NCBI GenBank assembly: GCA_049366815.1
Contig: JBMNCO010000119.1
Span: 1-18,039 of the forward strand
Reading direction: 5' to 3'
Origin: CAYNYM01 sp049366815
GTDB lineage: Bacteria > Desulfobacterota > DSM-4660 > Desulfatiglandales > HGW-15
Length of the DNA: 18,039 nt
The notes below the pieces were generated by a model that was not told where the DNA came from, ran no database searches, and was given only the letters and a program-made list of their open reading frames with translations. A program made the translations under genes and the position numbers. This document shows positions 7,654 to 14,981 of the stretch, piece by piece (the first letter of the stretch is position 1; the number at the start of each line of letters is the position of its first letter).

Positions 7654-7682
7654 ACTATAATTTATACACGCCCCCTTGTAAA
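7654..7682 (-). promoter_or_regulatory. Sigma-70-like promoter for the molybdoenzyme operon
   Basis: On the minus strand TTTACA (7682-7677) and TATAGT (7659-7654) are separated by exactly 17 bases. Transcription would start near 7647, leaving about 330 bases of untranslated leader before ATG 7317. The assignment rests on sequence fit only. Confidence 0.5.
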
Positions 7683-7829
7683 CTGAAAACATGCAGAATT
7701 TCAACATGTTATACCCAATAAGATACAATATAATTATCGTAGAATATAGCCATGGATTTAAGGCCGGTAAGTCAAAGACACGCCCGATCTGCTCAAGGTG
7801 GGAAAGATTACATAAGCCGGCACAAAGAA

Positions 7830-7865
7830 AAAGGCCGCCCTATCTGTGAAGATAATGCGGCCTTT
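7830..7865 (-). terminator. Rho-independent terminator after the TRAP-binding-protein gene
   Basis: Perfect 9-bp GC-rich arms, AAAGGCCGC at 7830-7838 and GCGGCCTTT at 7857-7865, with an inner stem TATCT/AGATA (7841-7845 and 7850-7854) closed by a 4-base loop. On the minus strand the right arm runs into TTTTTCTTT, a good U-tract. It lies about 160 bases beyond the stop of the gene. Confidence 0.85.
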
Positions 7866-8023
7866 ACATCAGGTTCATTAAAGGTATGGAATACAGCGAT
7901 GCGATAAACCAAATGGTTCAACGTGTCTAATGATAAATCCTTATCACAGTCTGTAGCTGTCCAAAAGGGTCTTACTGGAAATAAATCGCCACAGCCTTAC
8001 GATCCTCTCCAAGCACCCGCATA

Positions 8024-9109
8024 TTATCGAACCTCGGATGGCCCGGTGGTGGATCTGATTTTTAGCACTTTTTGCTTTTCAAGCAGGACATTCTTCCTTT
8101 CCTGAAGATAGCTGATCCAGCCGCGGACTTCCTCTTCTGGATACCCCTTGCCCACCATGTCCTTGACGTATTCTTCGAAAACCGGTTGAACCGCGTCGAT
8201 CCAACGGTCCACCTGTTCCTGACTCAACTCGATGTACTCAATACCCCGGCTCAAGCCGAATTCCTGACCCGGGAAATCAGCCGCATTCCATACGAGAGCA
8301 AATTTTTCTTTATACTCCCCGCAGAGTTTGGTGAAAACAGGCAGGTATTCCGCCGGTATCTTGGAGTAGCTTCTCTTGTTCATGATCACGTACATCGGAT
8401 AGCTCGGACCCACATTCCAAGAATTGGTCACAAATTTGACCACTTCACCAAAGCGGAAGGTTTTGATCGCTTCCCCTCCGACGAATACACCTTGGATCAC
8501 ATTCTTGGCAAGCGAATCATAGGCCTCCATAATGGGGGTTGAAGCCGGAGAACCGCCCAGAGCAGCGATCACCGCAGCCATACGTCCGGGCGCCCGAATG
8601 GTCATTCCCTTAAAATCCTCCATGGTCCTGATGGCCTTCGTAGTCCCTAAAATACTAGGCGTGTTGGCATGAAACCACAGCGGGACCACAGAGTCCCACT
8701 CTTTGGGTCTATACTTTTCATAAAAATCATTCATGATTTGGTTGGCCACCCAACCCGTGGGATACCCATGGGGCAGTTCGCAGACCTCGGTCACGGGAAA
8801 TCGTCCAGCGGTATAGGAAATGTGAGAAAAGCCGATGTCTGCCACCCCAGCCTCCACGGCCTTGATGACTTGTGGGGGTTTGGCCAGCGAACCACCCGGA
8901 AAATGTTGAACTTTGATCAGGCCGTCGGTGCGCTGTTCCAAGTCGTTGATAAATTCATCAATCAACTTGCTTTGGCTTGCCTGGGGTGGAAAGATATTGG
9001 CGAATTTAAGAGTAATTTTCTTGTCGGCAGAAAAAGCGACGGAAATGGGCATGATCGCCATAATCATCCCTGCCACCATAATTCTGAGCCATTGGTCTTT
9101 CAATTTCAT
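8024..9109 (-). CDS. dctP: TRAP transporter substrate-binding protein, DctP type
   Basis: DctP-type proteins bind organic acids or related small anions in the periplasm and hand them to the DctQ/DctM membrane complex. The 361-residue protein has a Sec signal peptide (basic start, hydrophobic core at about 9-24, cleavage likely after AFSA at 28). The mature part begins in the family pattern: ITLKFANIFPPQASQSK (31-48), then FPGGSLAKPPQVIKAVEAGVADIGF (70-94), the F-K-G-M-T-IRAPG segment with the conserved Arg at 172, and the VFVGGEAIKTFRF region. AGGAGG at 9117-9122 is 7 bases before ATG 9109. No dctQ or dctM gene is in the window; the downstream side is closed by a terminator and the upstream neighbour is a hydrolase. 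It may use a transporter encoded elsewhere, or serve as a sensor. The ligand is unknown. Confidence 0.88.
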   Translation of the reverse strand: MKLKDQWLRIMVAGMIMAIMPISVAFSADKKITLKFANIFPPQASQSKLIDEFINDLEQRTDGLIKVQHFPGGSLAKPPQVIKAVEAGVADIGFSHISYTAGRFPVTEVCELPHGYPTGWVANQIMNDFYEKYRPKEWDSVVPLWFHANTPSILGTTKAIRTMEDFKGMTIRAPGRMAAVIAALGGSPASTPIMEAYDSLAKNVIQGVFVGGEAIKTFRFGEVVKFVTNSWNVGPSYPMYVIMNKRSYSKIPAEYLPVFTKLCGEYKEKFALVWNAADFPGQEFGLSRGIEYIELSQEQVDRWIDAVQPVFEEYVKDMVGKGYPEEEVRGWISYLQERKNVLLEKQKVLKIRSTTGPSEVR

Positions 9110-9283
9110 TGCCTATCCTCCTGTTGAATTTTGATTTAAAGCTTGCCTCGCAAACAAGACGGCAAACGTTAAAAAGAAAAATCCGGCCCACATCAACAAA
9201 TCCACACCCGGCAGATGGTGTCTTTCTGCACCGGTTTATCTGTAAAATGTGTCGATATCGAACCCTGGTTTTGCCATTCTTAT

Positions 9284-10264
9284 TCAAGAACCGAACATGA
9301 ATTTCGTGCCGACCGCATTAAGAATAAATCTTTCGGGCATGGCATCGGCAAATTGCTTCATGGCTCTCAAACCTGTGCAATGGGTAGGAATGATGAAGTC
9401 GGGCCCCACGCGCTCCATTTCCTCCACGGTTCTGGAAATCTTTTCCATTGTGGTCGTACCGGTCAAGTGGAAACCGCCGATCACGGCGTGGATTCGATCG
9501 ACACCGCTCAGCCGTTTTGCGTAGGCAATGGTATTCATGACCCCACGGTGACCGCAACCCGTAATCACAATAAGGCCCTTGTTTTTCACATTGATGACAA
9601 GGCTTTTCTCATCTTCGAAAAAGTCCTTTTCCAGCTTTCCGTTTTCTTCGTAGTGGGCGAGTGGGAAATGCAGCTCAAAATCGTTCACCATGTCGATCTC
9701 ACCGGTCACAAAGGCAAACGGCGCCAGTGGAAGCAGGTCGCTACTCAGCCTGATATCCGCTCCTGCCTTGATCAGACTTTCCTCCGAAAGGGTATTGCTC
9801 AGCACTCGGTTCCCGTCAGGGAAAACGAGATACCGCTTTCGGAAAGCGAACGGGTGGGTGATGAGGGGAATGTTTCTGCCGCTGGATGTCAGGATATTGC
9901 CAATGGCGGCGGTATGATCCGGATGGCCATGGGAAAAAACGATGGCATCGATGTGGGCGGTTTCGATACCGAGTTTTTGCAGGTTATAAGGCACTCCCAC
10001 ATCTGTAAATCCCGTATCGAAGAGAAGGGTCAAGCGCTCTTCGCCCTTAAAGACCTCAACGAGCAGAGACAACCCATGCTCCGCCAGCAAGGGCGGGGGA
10101 TCACCAAAGGCAGCCGTTTTGCCCGGAATCATATCGGGAGGGCCCCATCTCTTTACATAATCCGATCCGATGAGAAAAACATCAGTATAATTATCCATCA
10201 CAGTTGTGATTGTCACCCTGTCGGCTTCTTGGATCGGCATTGTCCTCACCTGATTGTCTCCCAT
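9284..10264 (-). CDS. Metallo-beta-lactamase-fold hydrolase, COG1237-like
   Basis: This 326-residue protein has the metal-binding motif SHGHPDH (H112, H114, D116, H117), preceded by the strand FDTGF (82-86). Later motifs are TGCGHRG (235-241, third His ligand) and GGFHL near 264. The TGCGH and GGFHL pair is typical of COG1237, which includes enzymes annotated as dihydropterin-ribofuranosyl-aminobenzene phosphate synthases; the true reaction of most members is unknown. No signal peptide is seen, so it should act in the cytoplasm. Two starts are possible: ATG 10264 with GGAAAGG about 9 bases upstream, or ATG 10240 (residue 9) with AGGTG upstream. I give the longer form with moderate certainty. 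The gene lies between the LuxR-type regulator and the TRAP binding protein, all on one strand, so a role in processing the compound bound by the TRAP protein is plausible but inferred. Confidence 0.82.
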   Translation of the reverse strand: MGDNQVRTMPIQEADRVTITTVMDNYTDVFLIGSDYVKRWGPPDMIPGKTAAFGDPPPLLAEHGLSLLVEVFKGEERLTLLFDTGFTDVGVPYNLQKLGIETAHIDAIVFSHGHPDHTAAIGNILTSSGRNIPLITHPFAFRKRYLVFPDGNRVLSNTLSEESLIKAGADIRLSSDLLPLAPFAFVTGEIDMVNDFELHFPLAHYEENGKLEKDFFEDEKSLVINVKNKGLIVITGCGHRGVMNTIAYAKRLSGVDRIHAVIGGFHLTGTTTMEKISRTVEEMERVGPDFIIPTHCTGLRAMKQFADAMPERFILNAVGTKFMFGS

Positions 10265-10301
10265 GACTTAACGGCCTTTCCCGAATGAAGTGAATGAAAG
10301 A

Positions 10302-10323
10302 TCATGTCGAGTTAACGACATGA
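10302..10323. promoter_or_regulatory. Perfect dyad upstream of the hydrolase gene, candidate operator
   Basis: TCATGTCG (10302-10309) and CGACATGA (10316-10323) form perfect 8-bp inverted arms around AGTTAA. The dyad lies 38 bases upstream of ATG 10264 on the minus strand. No T-run follows on either strand, so an operator fits better than a terminator. The LuxR-type protein encoded just upstream is an obvious candidate binder, but this is inference. Confidence 0.5.
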
Positions 10324-10421
10324 CGTGGATTGTTCTACGCTTTTGCCTTGCAGGATGCCAAGTCCCCTCAAAAAATGCAACGCGTGATTATTGGGTGGAT
10401 AATGGGGGGTAAAAACACGTA

Positions 10422-11693
10422 TCAATGGAGGGCCAACAGATGGGATCTCAGGTTCTTCCTTTTGCTTGCGATGCCAAGCTTTTTCCGTATATTTTTCCTG
10501 TGAAACTCAATGGTCCGCATCGATGAATTCATAAGATTTCCTATCTCTTTCGTGGTCTTGCCTTCCCGGATAAAATTTGCGATCTGGATCTCTGTCGGCG
10601 TCAGCTTGACAAAGGTGTGTAACAGCCTGCGGGCAAACGGAGAGACAATATCATTCAAATTGGATTCAAGAATGCTCACATAGGTCTGCTGCCTGCTGTT
10701 CAGAGTGCTGGCTCTGAGCCTCTCCAGCACGGGCTCGACCAGCTCATTGACATTGTGCAACACCTTTTCTTCAAGCTCCGTCTTGTCTCTATCCCTCCTT
10801 TTGAGGAGGACCCTGAGGGCGGTGTTGGCCTCTTCGAGTTCCATATTCTTACGCTCCAATTCCTTATCCCGTTTTTTCAGTTCCTCCTCTGTCTTTTTTT
10901 TGCTGGTAATATCGCGAAAAAAGACAAAGAAAAAGCTGTCTTCACCCATGTCGACAAAGTTGGCACTGCATTCGAGATACAGCGCCACCCCCTCACGCGA
11001 GCGATACTTTCCTTCGAAACGATGGAACCCCTGTTTCATGATCGTCCTGAAGTGCCTTACGTTTCCCTTCGCGTCTTCGGGGTCTCCAAAGTCATGGATA
11101 TTGGCCGACAGCATTTCCTCTCTTGCATATCCGAAAATCGTGGAAGCCGAATTATTCATATCGAGAACTTTTCCGTTCTTGGCAATAATCAGAAATCCGT
11201 CCATGGCGGTTTCCAGGATGCGTTCCACCCGCTGAATCTGCCTGCGGAGTTCGGCCTCAACCCGCTTCAGCTCCGTTATGTCGATGGCAGTTGCCGTATT
11301 GTAGATATGATTCCCCTGCTCATCCACCAACATGGTCCCATTCATCAATGTGGGGAAGATCGTTCCATCCTTTCTTTTGTGACCGATCTCCGCTATGAAA
11401 CCGCCCTCCAGCCGCCGCGTCTTTTCCAGGCTGTCCACATGCTTCACCTGCTCCGGCGTGTGCATGATGGCGTAGTGCTGACCGACCAGTTCTGCCGAGG
11501 TATAGCCGTGCATCCGGGCAAAGGCGTCGTTCACATACACCAGATGTCCCCTCAGGTCTCTAATCACGACACCATAACCAGCCCGGTCACAGATAGTCTT
11601 GTACCTTTCGAGTTTCTTCATGGCAGCCGCATTTTTTCGCAGCTCTCTCAATTCCGCGATGAGTTGATCCTTTGTCATGGCTGTGTCTTTCAT
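10422..11693 (-). CDS. PAS-PAS-coiled-coil-LuxR transcriptional regulator
   Basis: This 423-residue cytoplasmic protein has two PAS domains, a coiled coil and a LuxR-type DNA-binding domain. PAS1 spans about 28-145 (motifs GYGVVIRD, VYVNDAFARMHGYTSAELVG, DITELKR). PAS2 spans about 152-270 (AMDGFLIIAKNGKVLDMN, FGYAREEML, FFRDITSKKK). A highly charged coiled coil follows at about 270-325. The C-terminal helix-turn-helix (363-408) reads KLTPTEIQIANFIREGKTTKEIG..M, then RTIEFHRKNIRKKLGI, typical of the LuxR/FixJ group. There is no kinase, receiver or membrane domain, so the signal would be sensed directly by the PAS domains. Proteins of this layout are common in Desulfobacterota and mostly unstudied. 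ATG 11693 has only a weak ribosome site; ATG 11678 (residue 6) is an alternative. It precedes the hydrolase by about 157 bases on the same strand. Confidence 0.88.
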   Translation of the reverse strand: MKDTAMTKDQLIAELRELRKNAAAMKKLERYKTICDRAGYGVVIRDLRGHLVYVNDAFARMHGYTSAELVGQHYAIMHTPEQVKHVDSLEKTRRLEGGFIAEIGHKRKDGTIFPTLMNGTMLVDEQGNHIYNTATAIDITELKRVEAELRRQIQRVERILETAMDGFLIIAKNGKVLDMNNSASTIFGYAREEMLSANIHDFGDPEDAKGNVRHFRTIMKQGFHRFEGKYRSREGVALYLECSANFVDMGEDSFFFVFFRDITSKKKTEEELKKRDKELERKNMELEEANTALRVLLKRRDRDKTELEEKVLHNVNELVEPVLERLRASTLNSRQQTYVSILESNLNDIVSPFARRLLHTFVKLTPTEIQIANFIREGKTTKEIGNLMNSSMRTIEFHRKNIRKKLGIASKRKNLRSHLLALH

Positions 11694-11836
11694 CTGATTC
11701 CCGTCTTAAAATTCTCTGTTTTAATCTGTGTAACATGATATCCTATCTTAACAAATTCCAAAACAGGCCCTTACTTTACGCGATTTTTCCGAAGACCCGG
11801 GAAAGGTGTTATAAATTCATCCGCAGATCGTCCTAT

Positions 11837-11865
11837 TTGATTTTAAGACAGAAAATGGGTATAAA
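11837..11865 (+). promoter_or_regulatory. Sigma-70-like promoter upstream of the gsp genes
   Basis: TTGATT (11837-11842) and TATAAA (11860-11865) are separated by exactly 17 bases. Transcription would start near 11872, giving a leader of about 283 bases before the gspC ATG at 12155. The assignment rests on sequence fit only. Confidence 0.5.
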
Positions 11866-11976
11866 TCGAATTCAGGGGAAAAGGCCGGGCTTATCATGGT
11901 GAGATACGAATACGGACAAAGGGTCTGAACTATCTCGTTTCCATCCAGAAACACATGATTTCTGGGTGGAGCGCTC

Positions 11977-12042
11977 TGCTGTCAGCATTCAGCGCTCAGC
12001 CTAATGCCTTGTCTTTCCATAGCTTTTGCTGATACCTGATAG
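11977..12042 (+). repeat. Short heptamer-phased repeats
   Basis: CAGC occurs at 11983, 11990 and 11997, a strict 7-base period (GTCAGCA, TTCAGCG, CTCAGCC). Further on, CTGATAC and CTGATAG follow each other directly at 12029-12042. They look like short or degenerate remnants of a 7-base minisatellite. Confidence 0.5.
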
Positions 12043-12062
12043 CCGAGGCCTGTTAGCACGAA

Positions 12063-12090
12063 TCCGGAAATGCTCATTTCCGGATGAGCA
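12063..12090 (+). promoter_or_regulatory. Two overlapping, mutually exclusive hairpins in the gspC leader
   Basis: Hairpin A pairs TCCGGAAAT (12063-12071) with ATTTCCGGA (12076-12084) around a 4-base loop. Hairpin B pairs TGCTCAT (12071-12077) with ATGAGCA (12084-12090) around 6 bases. Both are perfect and share bases 12071-12084, so only one can form at a time. They end 64 bases before the gspC start. A switch or a protein-binding site is possible; no T-run follows either. Confidence 0.45.
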
Positions 12091-12154
12091 CTATCTATAT
12101 TGTAAACAGTGCCGCAGCATCCTTATTGCGGAAGGGCACCGACGGTAATCAAAA

Positions 12155-12790
12155 ATGGAATTGAAGAAAATCCTCATATTGGCCAATATCCTGCTGACAG
12201 GACTCGTCCTGTGGCTGGGTTACAATATTTATCAGACTTGGGCCTCTCACAAGGGGCTTGGAAGCAGCCCTGTAACGATGGCCTCACGTGACGAGGGAGA
12301 GGGAGAGTCACAGAATCACAAGGCGAAGACCCGCTATGATTACAGGCTGATCACCACGCGTGATATTTTCAAAACCAAGACACGGACTTCGGGGGCGCCG
12401 GGAAAGACCATCCAGACGGGCGAGACGGTCAAGCCGAAGGAAAATACGGCATTGGAATTGATGGGAACCATTGTCGGGGACAGAGGCGACTCATTTGCTA
12501 TTATACAGGAAAAGGGCAAAAGAGATCAGGACATGTACGGCGTGGATGACTATGTTGACGATGCAAGAATCACCGGAATCCGACCGGACCGGGTGTCCTT
12601 GGACAGAAACGGCACTGAGGAGGTTCTCGTCATGACCATGGAAAGGGGCCCTGCTCCGAGGGTGATCTCGCCGACACATGGAACGGTGAGGAGGACGCCG
12701 ATTCCCAGAAAACGGACACCGGCCACTCCCTTTCAAACGTCGACGAGGCCTATGAGTCCGCCGGTCAAACCGGATTTGGCAAATGACTGA
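12155..12790 (+). CDS. gspC: Type II secretion inner-membrane protein GspC, short form without PDZ domain
   Basis: GspC links the inner-membrane platform to the outer-membrane secretin in type II secretion. This 211-residue protein has a short basic start, one transmembrane helix (about 5-27), a polar linker, and an HR-type domain at about 64-162. That domain includes YRLITTRDIF (63-72), ELMGTIVGD (101-109), SFAIIQEK (113-120) and an EEVLVM end, matching the GspC homology region that contacts the secretin N0 domain. After it come about 45 residues rich in Pro, Arg and Thr, where longer GspC proteins have a PDZ or coiled-coil domain. The stop is clean, so I see a natural short form and not a frameshift. 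No good ribosome site precedes ATG 12155. Identification is supported by gspD, gspE and gspF following on the same strand. Confidence 0.82.
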   Translation: MELKKILILANILLTGLVLWLGYNIYQTWASHKGLGSSPVTMASRDEGEGESQNHKAKTRYDYRLITTRDIFKTKTRTSGAPGKTIQTGETVKPKENTALELMGTIVGDRGDSFAIIQEKGKRDQDMYGVDDYVDDARITGIRPDRVSLDRNGTEEVLVMTMERGPAPRVISPTHGTVRRTPIPRKRTPATPFQTSTRPMSPPVKPDLAND

Positions 12791-12966
12791 AAAAACAACG
12801 GGGCTGGAAAACCCCACGCCTTTCCCTCAGATGTTGGCTCTATCTCTGATCTTCATCAGTGTGAAGTGCTTACAGATACAACTTTCTGACAAAGATATAA
12901 ATGGTTTCTGGCGCATATCCGCAAATGATCTGCTTTAGAAGAAACACTTTCTTGCTGTCCTTGAGT

Positions 12967-12970
12967 GGAG
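12967..12970 (+). promoter_or_regulatory. Ribosome binding site favouring a GTG start for gspD
   Basis: GGAG ends 1 base before the ATG at 12972, too close to serve it, but 7 bases before the in-frame GTG at 12978. The GTG start also gives a cleaner basic N-region (MKRR). Confidence 0.55.
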
Positions 12971-12977
12971 AATGCAT

Positions 12978-14939
12978 GTGAAAAGACGGATAAATTCGGC
13001 TTACTTGTTTGTAATAATCGTCTTTCTCGTCATTTTTTTCTTCCCGGATGGAAGTTCGGGGCAGAGGAAGGGCCTCGAAGGGTCGGAGGAAATTGCGACA
13101 AAATCCGGGCTGATCACGATGAATTTCAAGGATGTGGACATTGGGGTTTTCATCAAATTCATCAGCGAACTGACCGGCAAGAACTTCCTTGTCGATCCGG
13201 CGGTCAAAGGAAATATTACCGTCCTCTCACCTGAAAAAGTCACGATGGACGAGGCCTATAAGGTCTTTTTGTCGGTCTTGGACGTCCACGGGTATTCGAC
13301 CGTGCCCACGGGGAAAATAATCAAAATCGTTCCTGCCGCAGAGGCGCGGACCAAGGGCGTGGAAAGCCGTTTCCTCAAGGAATCCGGGCGGGGGGGAGAC
13401 AATATTGTTACGCAGCTTGTTCCTCTGCAATATGGGGATGTCACGGAGTTTTCCAGACTGATGAAGCCGCTGGTGGCGAAGACAGGGCTTTTGATTCCCT
13501 ATTCCGAGACCAATACCCTGATTATTATTGATGCGATGTCCAACATTGACCGGCTCCTCAGGATCGTACGCGAACTGGATATCCCCGGGTCAAAAGAAAA
13601 TATCAGGGTCTTCACCCTTGAGAATGCGAGCGCCAAGAGTCTTGATCCCGTACTGAGCGAATTGTTCATCACGAAAGGCCGGCAAAAACCCACTCTGACG
13701 GATGTCAAGATCGTATCCGATGAAAGGACCAATTCCCTGATCATTGTTGCTGCGCCCCAGGTACTTGAGGACATGGGGAGGATACTGAAAGAGCTGGATC
13801 GCGAGCAGGTCCGCCCCAGGGGAAATATCCATCTCTATTCTCTCCAGAACGCCGTAGCAGAGGACGTAGCCAAGGTGCTGGGCGAGATTCCGGGGAAGGG
13901 GGAACAGGACAAGCAAAAAGGAAAAGGGCCTCCTCTTTCCAAAGATGTCCAGATCTCAGCGGACAAGGCCACCAACACCCTGGTCATTGTGGCCGAACCC
14001 GAAGAATTTCAGATCCTTGAGGATATCATCAAAAAGTTGGACAGACGCCGCGCCATGGTCTACGTCGAGGCACTGATCATCGAGGTGGCCACCGGCAAGG
14101 CCCTGGACCTCGGTGTCGAATGGCGTGTGGGAGACGAATACAAGGGCGGACTGGCGGAAGGCACCGGCGGAGGGGTCTGGCTCGGAGGATCGACCGGACT
14201 GGACTCGGGGCTGGGAACTGTCAAGTCCGGTAACCTGCCCACGGGATTCTCGGCCGGCGTCATCGGGAGAGGCATTACACTGGGGGACACGCTCTTTCCT
14301 TCGATTGGAGCCTTTGTCAGGGCCGTGAGAACGGACAGTGATTTCAATGTGATCTCCACCCCCCAACTCCTGACCCTGGACAACGAGGAAGCATCGATCG
14401 AGGTGGGGCAGAATATTCCCTTCGTGACGCGCGTGGATCAGGGCACAAGCGAGATTGACCGGGCCATTCAGAGTTTCGAATACAAGGACGTGGGGGTCAA
14501 CCTAAAGGTGACGCCCCAGATCAACGACAATCGGTATGTACGCCTGAACCTGGAGCAGAGCGTCAAGGACGTCATACAGACCACAACAAGCGGCGGGTTC
14601 CTGGCCCCAACCACGACCTTCAGGACCACCAAGACGAGTATTGCCATCAAGGACGGAGAAACGGCCGTCATAGGCGGGCTTATCGACAAAAAGATGAGCC
14701 GCGTAAAGACCCAGACACCTTGTCTGGGAGGCCTTCCTGTACTGGGTTGGGCCTTTAAACAGGTTGGTGATGAGGATTCCAAGACCAATCTTCTTGTCTT
14801 TCTTACCCCGCATATCATTGAAAATCCCGAAGAGGGCCGGGAGCTCTACGGGAAAAAGAAGGCTTATATCGATGAAGAAGTGGAAAAGAACACCGAGCTG
14901 ATTATACCGGAACTATTGAGAAGAAAGGCCTTCGAATAG
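12978..14939 (+). CDS. gspD: Type II secretion secretin GspD
   Basis: GspD forms the multimeric outer-membrane channel of the type II secretion system. The 653-residue protein has a signal peptide (MKRR, then a strongly hydrophobic stretch to about 22). An N0 domain follows at about 45-120 (ITMNFKDVDIGVFIKFISELTGKNFLVDP), then three N1-N3 repeats to about 370 with the family phrases TNTLIIIDA, TNSLIIVA and TNTLVIVA. The secretin domain (about 375-615) shows VYVEALIIEV, DFNVISTPQLLTLDNEEA, VGQNIPFVT, VGVNLKVTPQIN, AVIGGLI and PVLGWAFK, the conserved C-terminal elements. The last about 35 residues are charged and helical, perhaps a pilotin-binding tail, though no partner is seen. It lies 187 bases after gspC, an unusually wide gap for this operon, so a second promoter or a processing site is possible. 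GspE begins just after its stop. Confidence 0.95.
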   Translation: MKRRINSAYLFVIIVFLVIFFFPDGSSGQRKGLEGSEEIATKSGLITMNFKDVDIGVFIKFISELTGKNFLVDPAVKGNITVLSPEKVTMDEAYKVFLSVLDVHGYSTVPTGKIIKIVPAAEARTKGVESRFLKESGRGGDNIVTQLVPLQYGDVTEFSRLMKPLVAKTGLLIPYSETNTLIIIDAMSNIDRLLRIVRELDIPGSKENIRVFTLENASAKSLDPVLSELFITKGRQKPTLTDVKIVSDERTNSLIIVAAPQVLEDMGRILKELDREQVRPRGNIHLYSLQNAVAEDVAKVLGEIPGKGEQDKQKGKGPPLSKDVQISADKATNTLVIVAEPEEFQILEDIIKKLDRRRAMVYVEALIIEVATGKALDLGVEWRVGDEYKGGLAEGTGGGVWLGGSTGLDSGLGTVKSGNLPTGFSAGVIGRGITLGDTLFPSIGAFVRAVRTDSDFNVISTPQLLTLDNEEASIEVGQNIPFVTRVDQGTSEIDRAIQSFEYKDVGVNLKVTPQINDNRYVRLNLEQSVKDVIQTTTSGGFLAPTTTFRTTKTSIAIKDGETAVIGGLIDKKMSRVKTQTPCLGGLPVLGWAFKQVGDEDSKTNLLVFLTPHIIENPEEGRELYGKKKAYIDEEVEKNTELIIPELLRRKAFE

Positions 14940-14981
14940 GGCACGGTGTCCCTTGACTCCTGTGGTATAAAGGTGACTGAC

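Larger units (their letters stand above)
7318..8023. other. Long intergenic region upstream of the molybdoenzyme operon
   Basis: About 700 bases without a gene I can support. From right to left it holds about 160 bases of untranslated DNA after the TRAP-binding-protein gene, the terminator at 7830-7865, an AT-rich block at 7650-7760 with a promoter-like sequence, and a leader of about 330 bases before the molybdoenzyme start. The leader contains a perfect CCCTATAGGG palindrome (7601-7610), flanked by CTGA/TCAG, which could form a hairpin. A short plus-strand frame at 7923-8105 has no support and runs into the end of the next gene. Confidence 0.6.
11694..12154. other. Divergent intergenic region between the LuxR-type gene and gspC
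   Basis: About 460 bases without a gene I can support. It must hold the promoters of both flanking units. On the plus strand it contains the promoter-like sequence at 11837-11865, a hairpin at 11941-11969 (11-bp stem with one G-U pair, no T-run), heptamer-spaced CAGC and CTGATA repeats at 11977-12042, and overlapping hairpins at 12063-12090. Confidence 0.6.

Noticed and set aside
7923..8105. A 60-codon plus-strand frame between the terminator and the TRAP-binding-protein gene.
   Set aside because: No ribosome site, no recognisable protein, and it overlaps the end of a real gene on the other strand.
9215..10288. A 357-codon plus-strand frame opposite the metallo-hydrolase gene.
   Set aside because: Antisense shadow of a gene with intact metal-binding motifs.
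10360..10380. A possible sigma-54 promoter (TTGGCAT...TGCAAGG) on the minus strand upstream of the hydrolase.
   Set aside because: The GG and GC elements are not 10 bases apart, so the required spacing fails.
10755..11738. A 327-codon plus-strand frame opposite the PAS-LuxR gene.
   Set aside because: Antisense shadow; the minus strand carries clear PAS and LuxR motifs.
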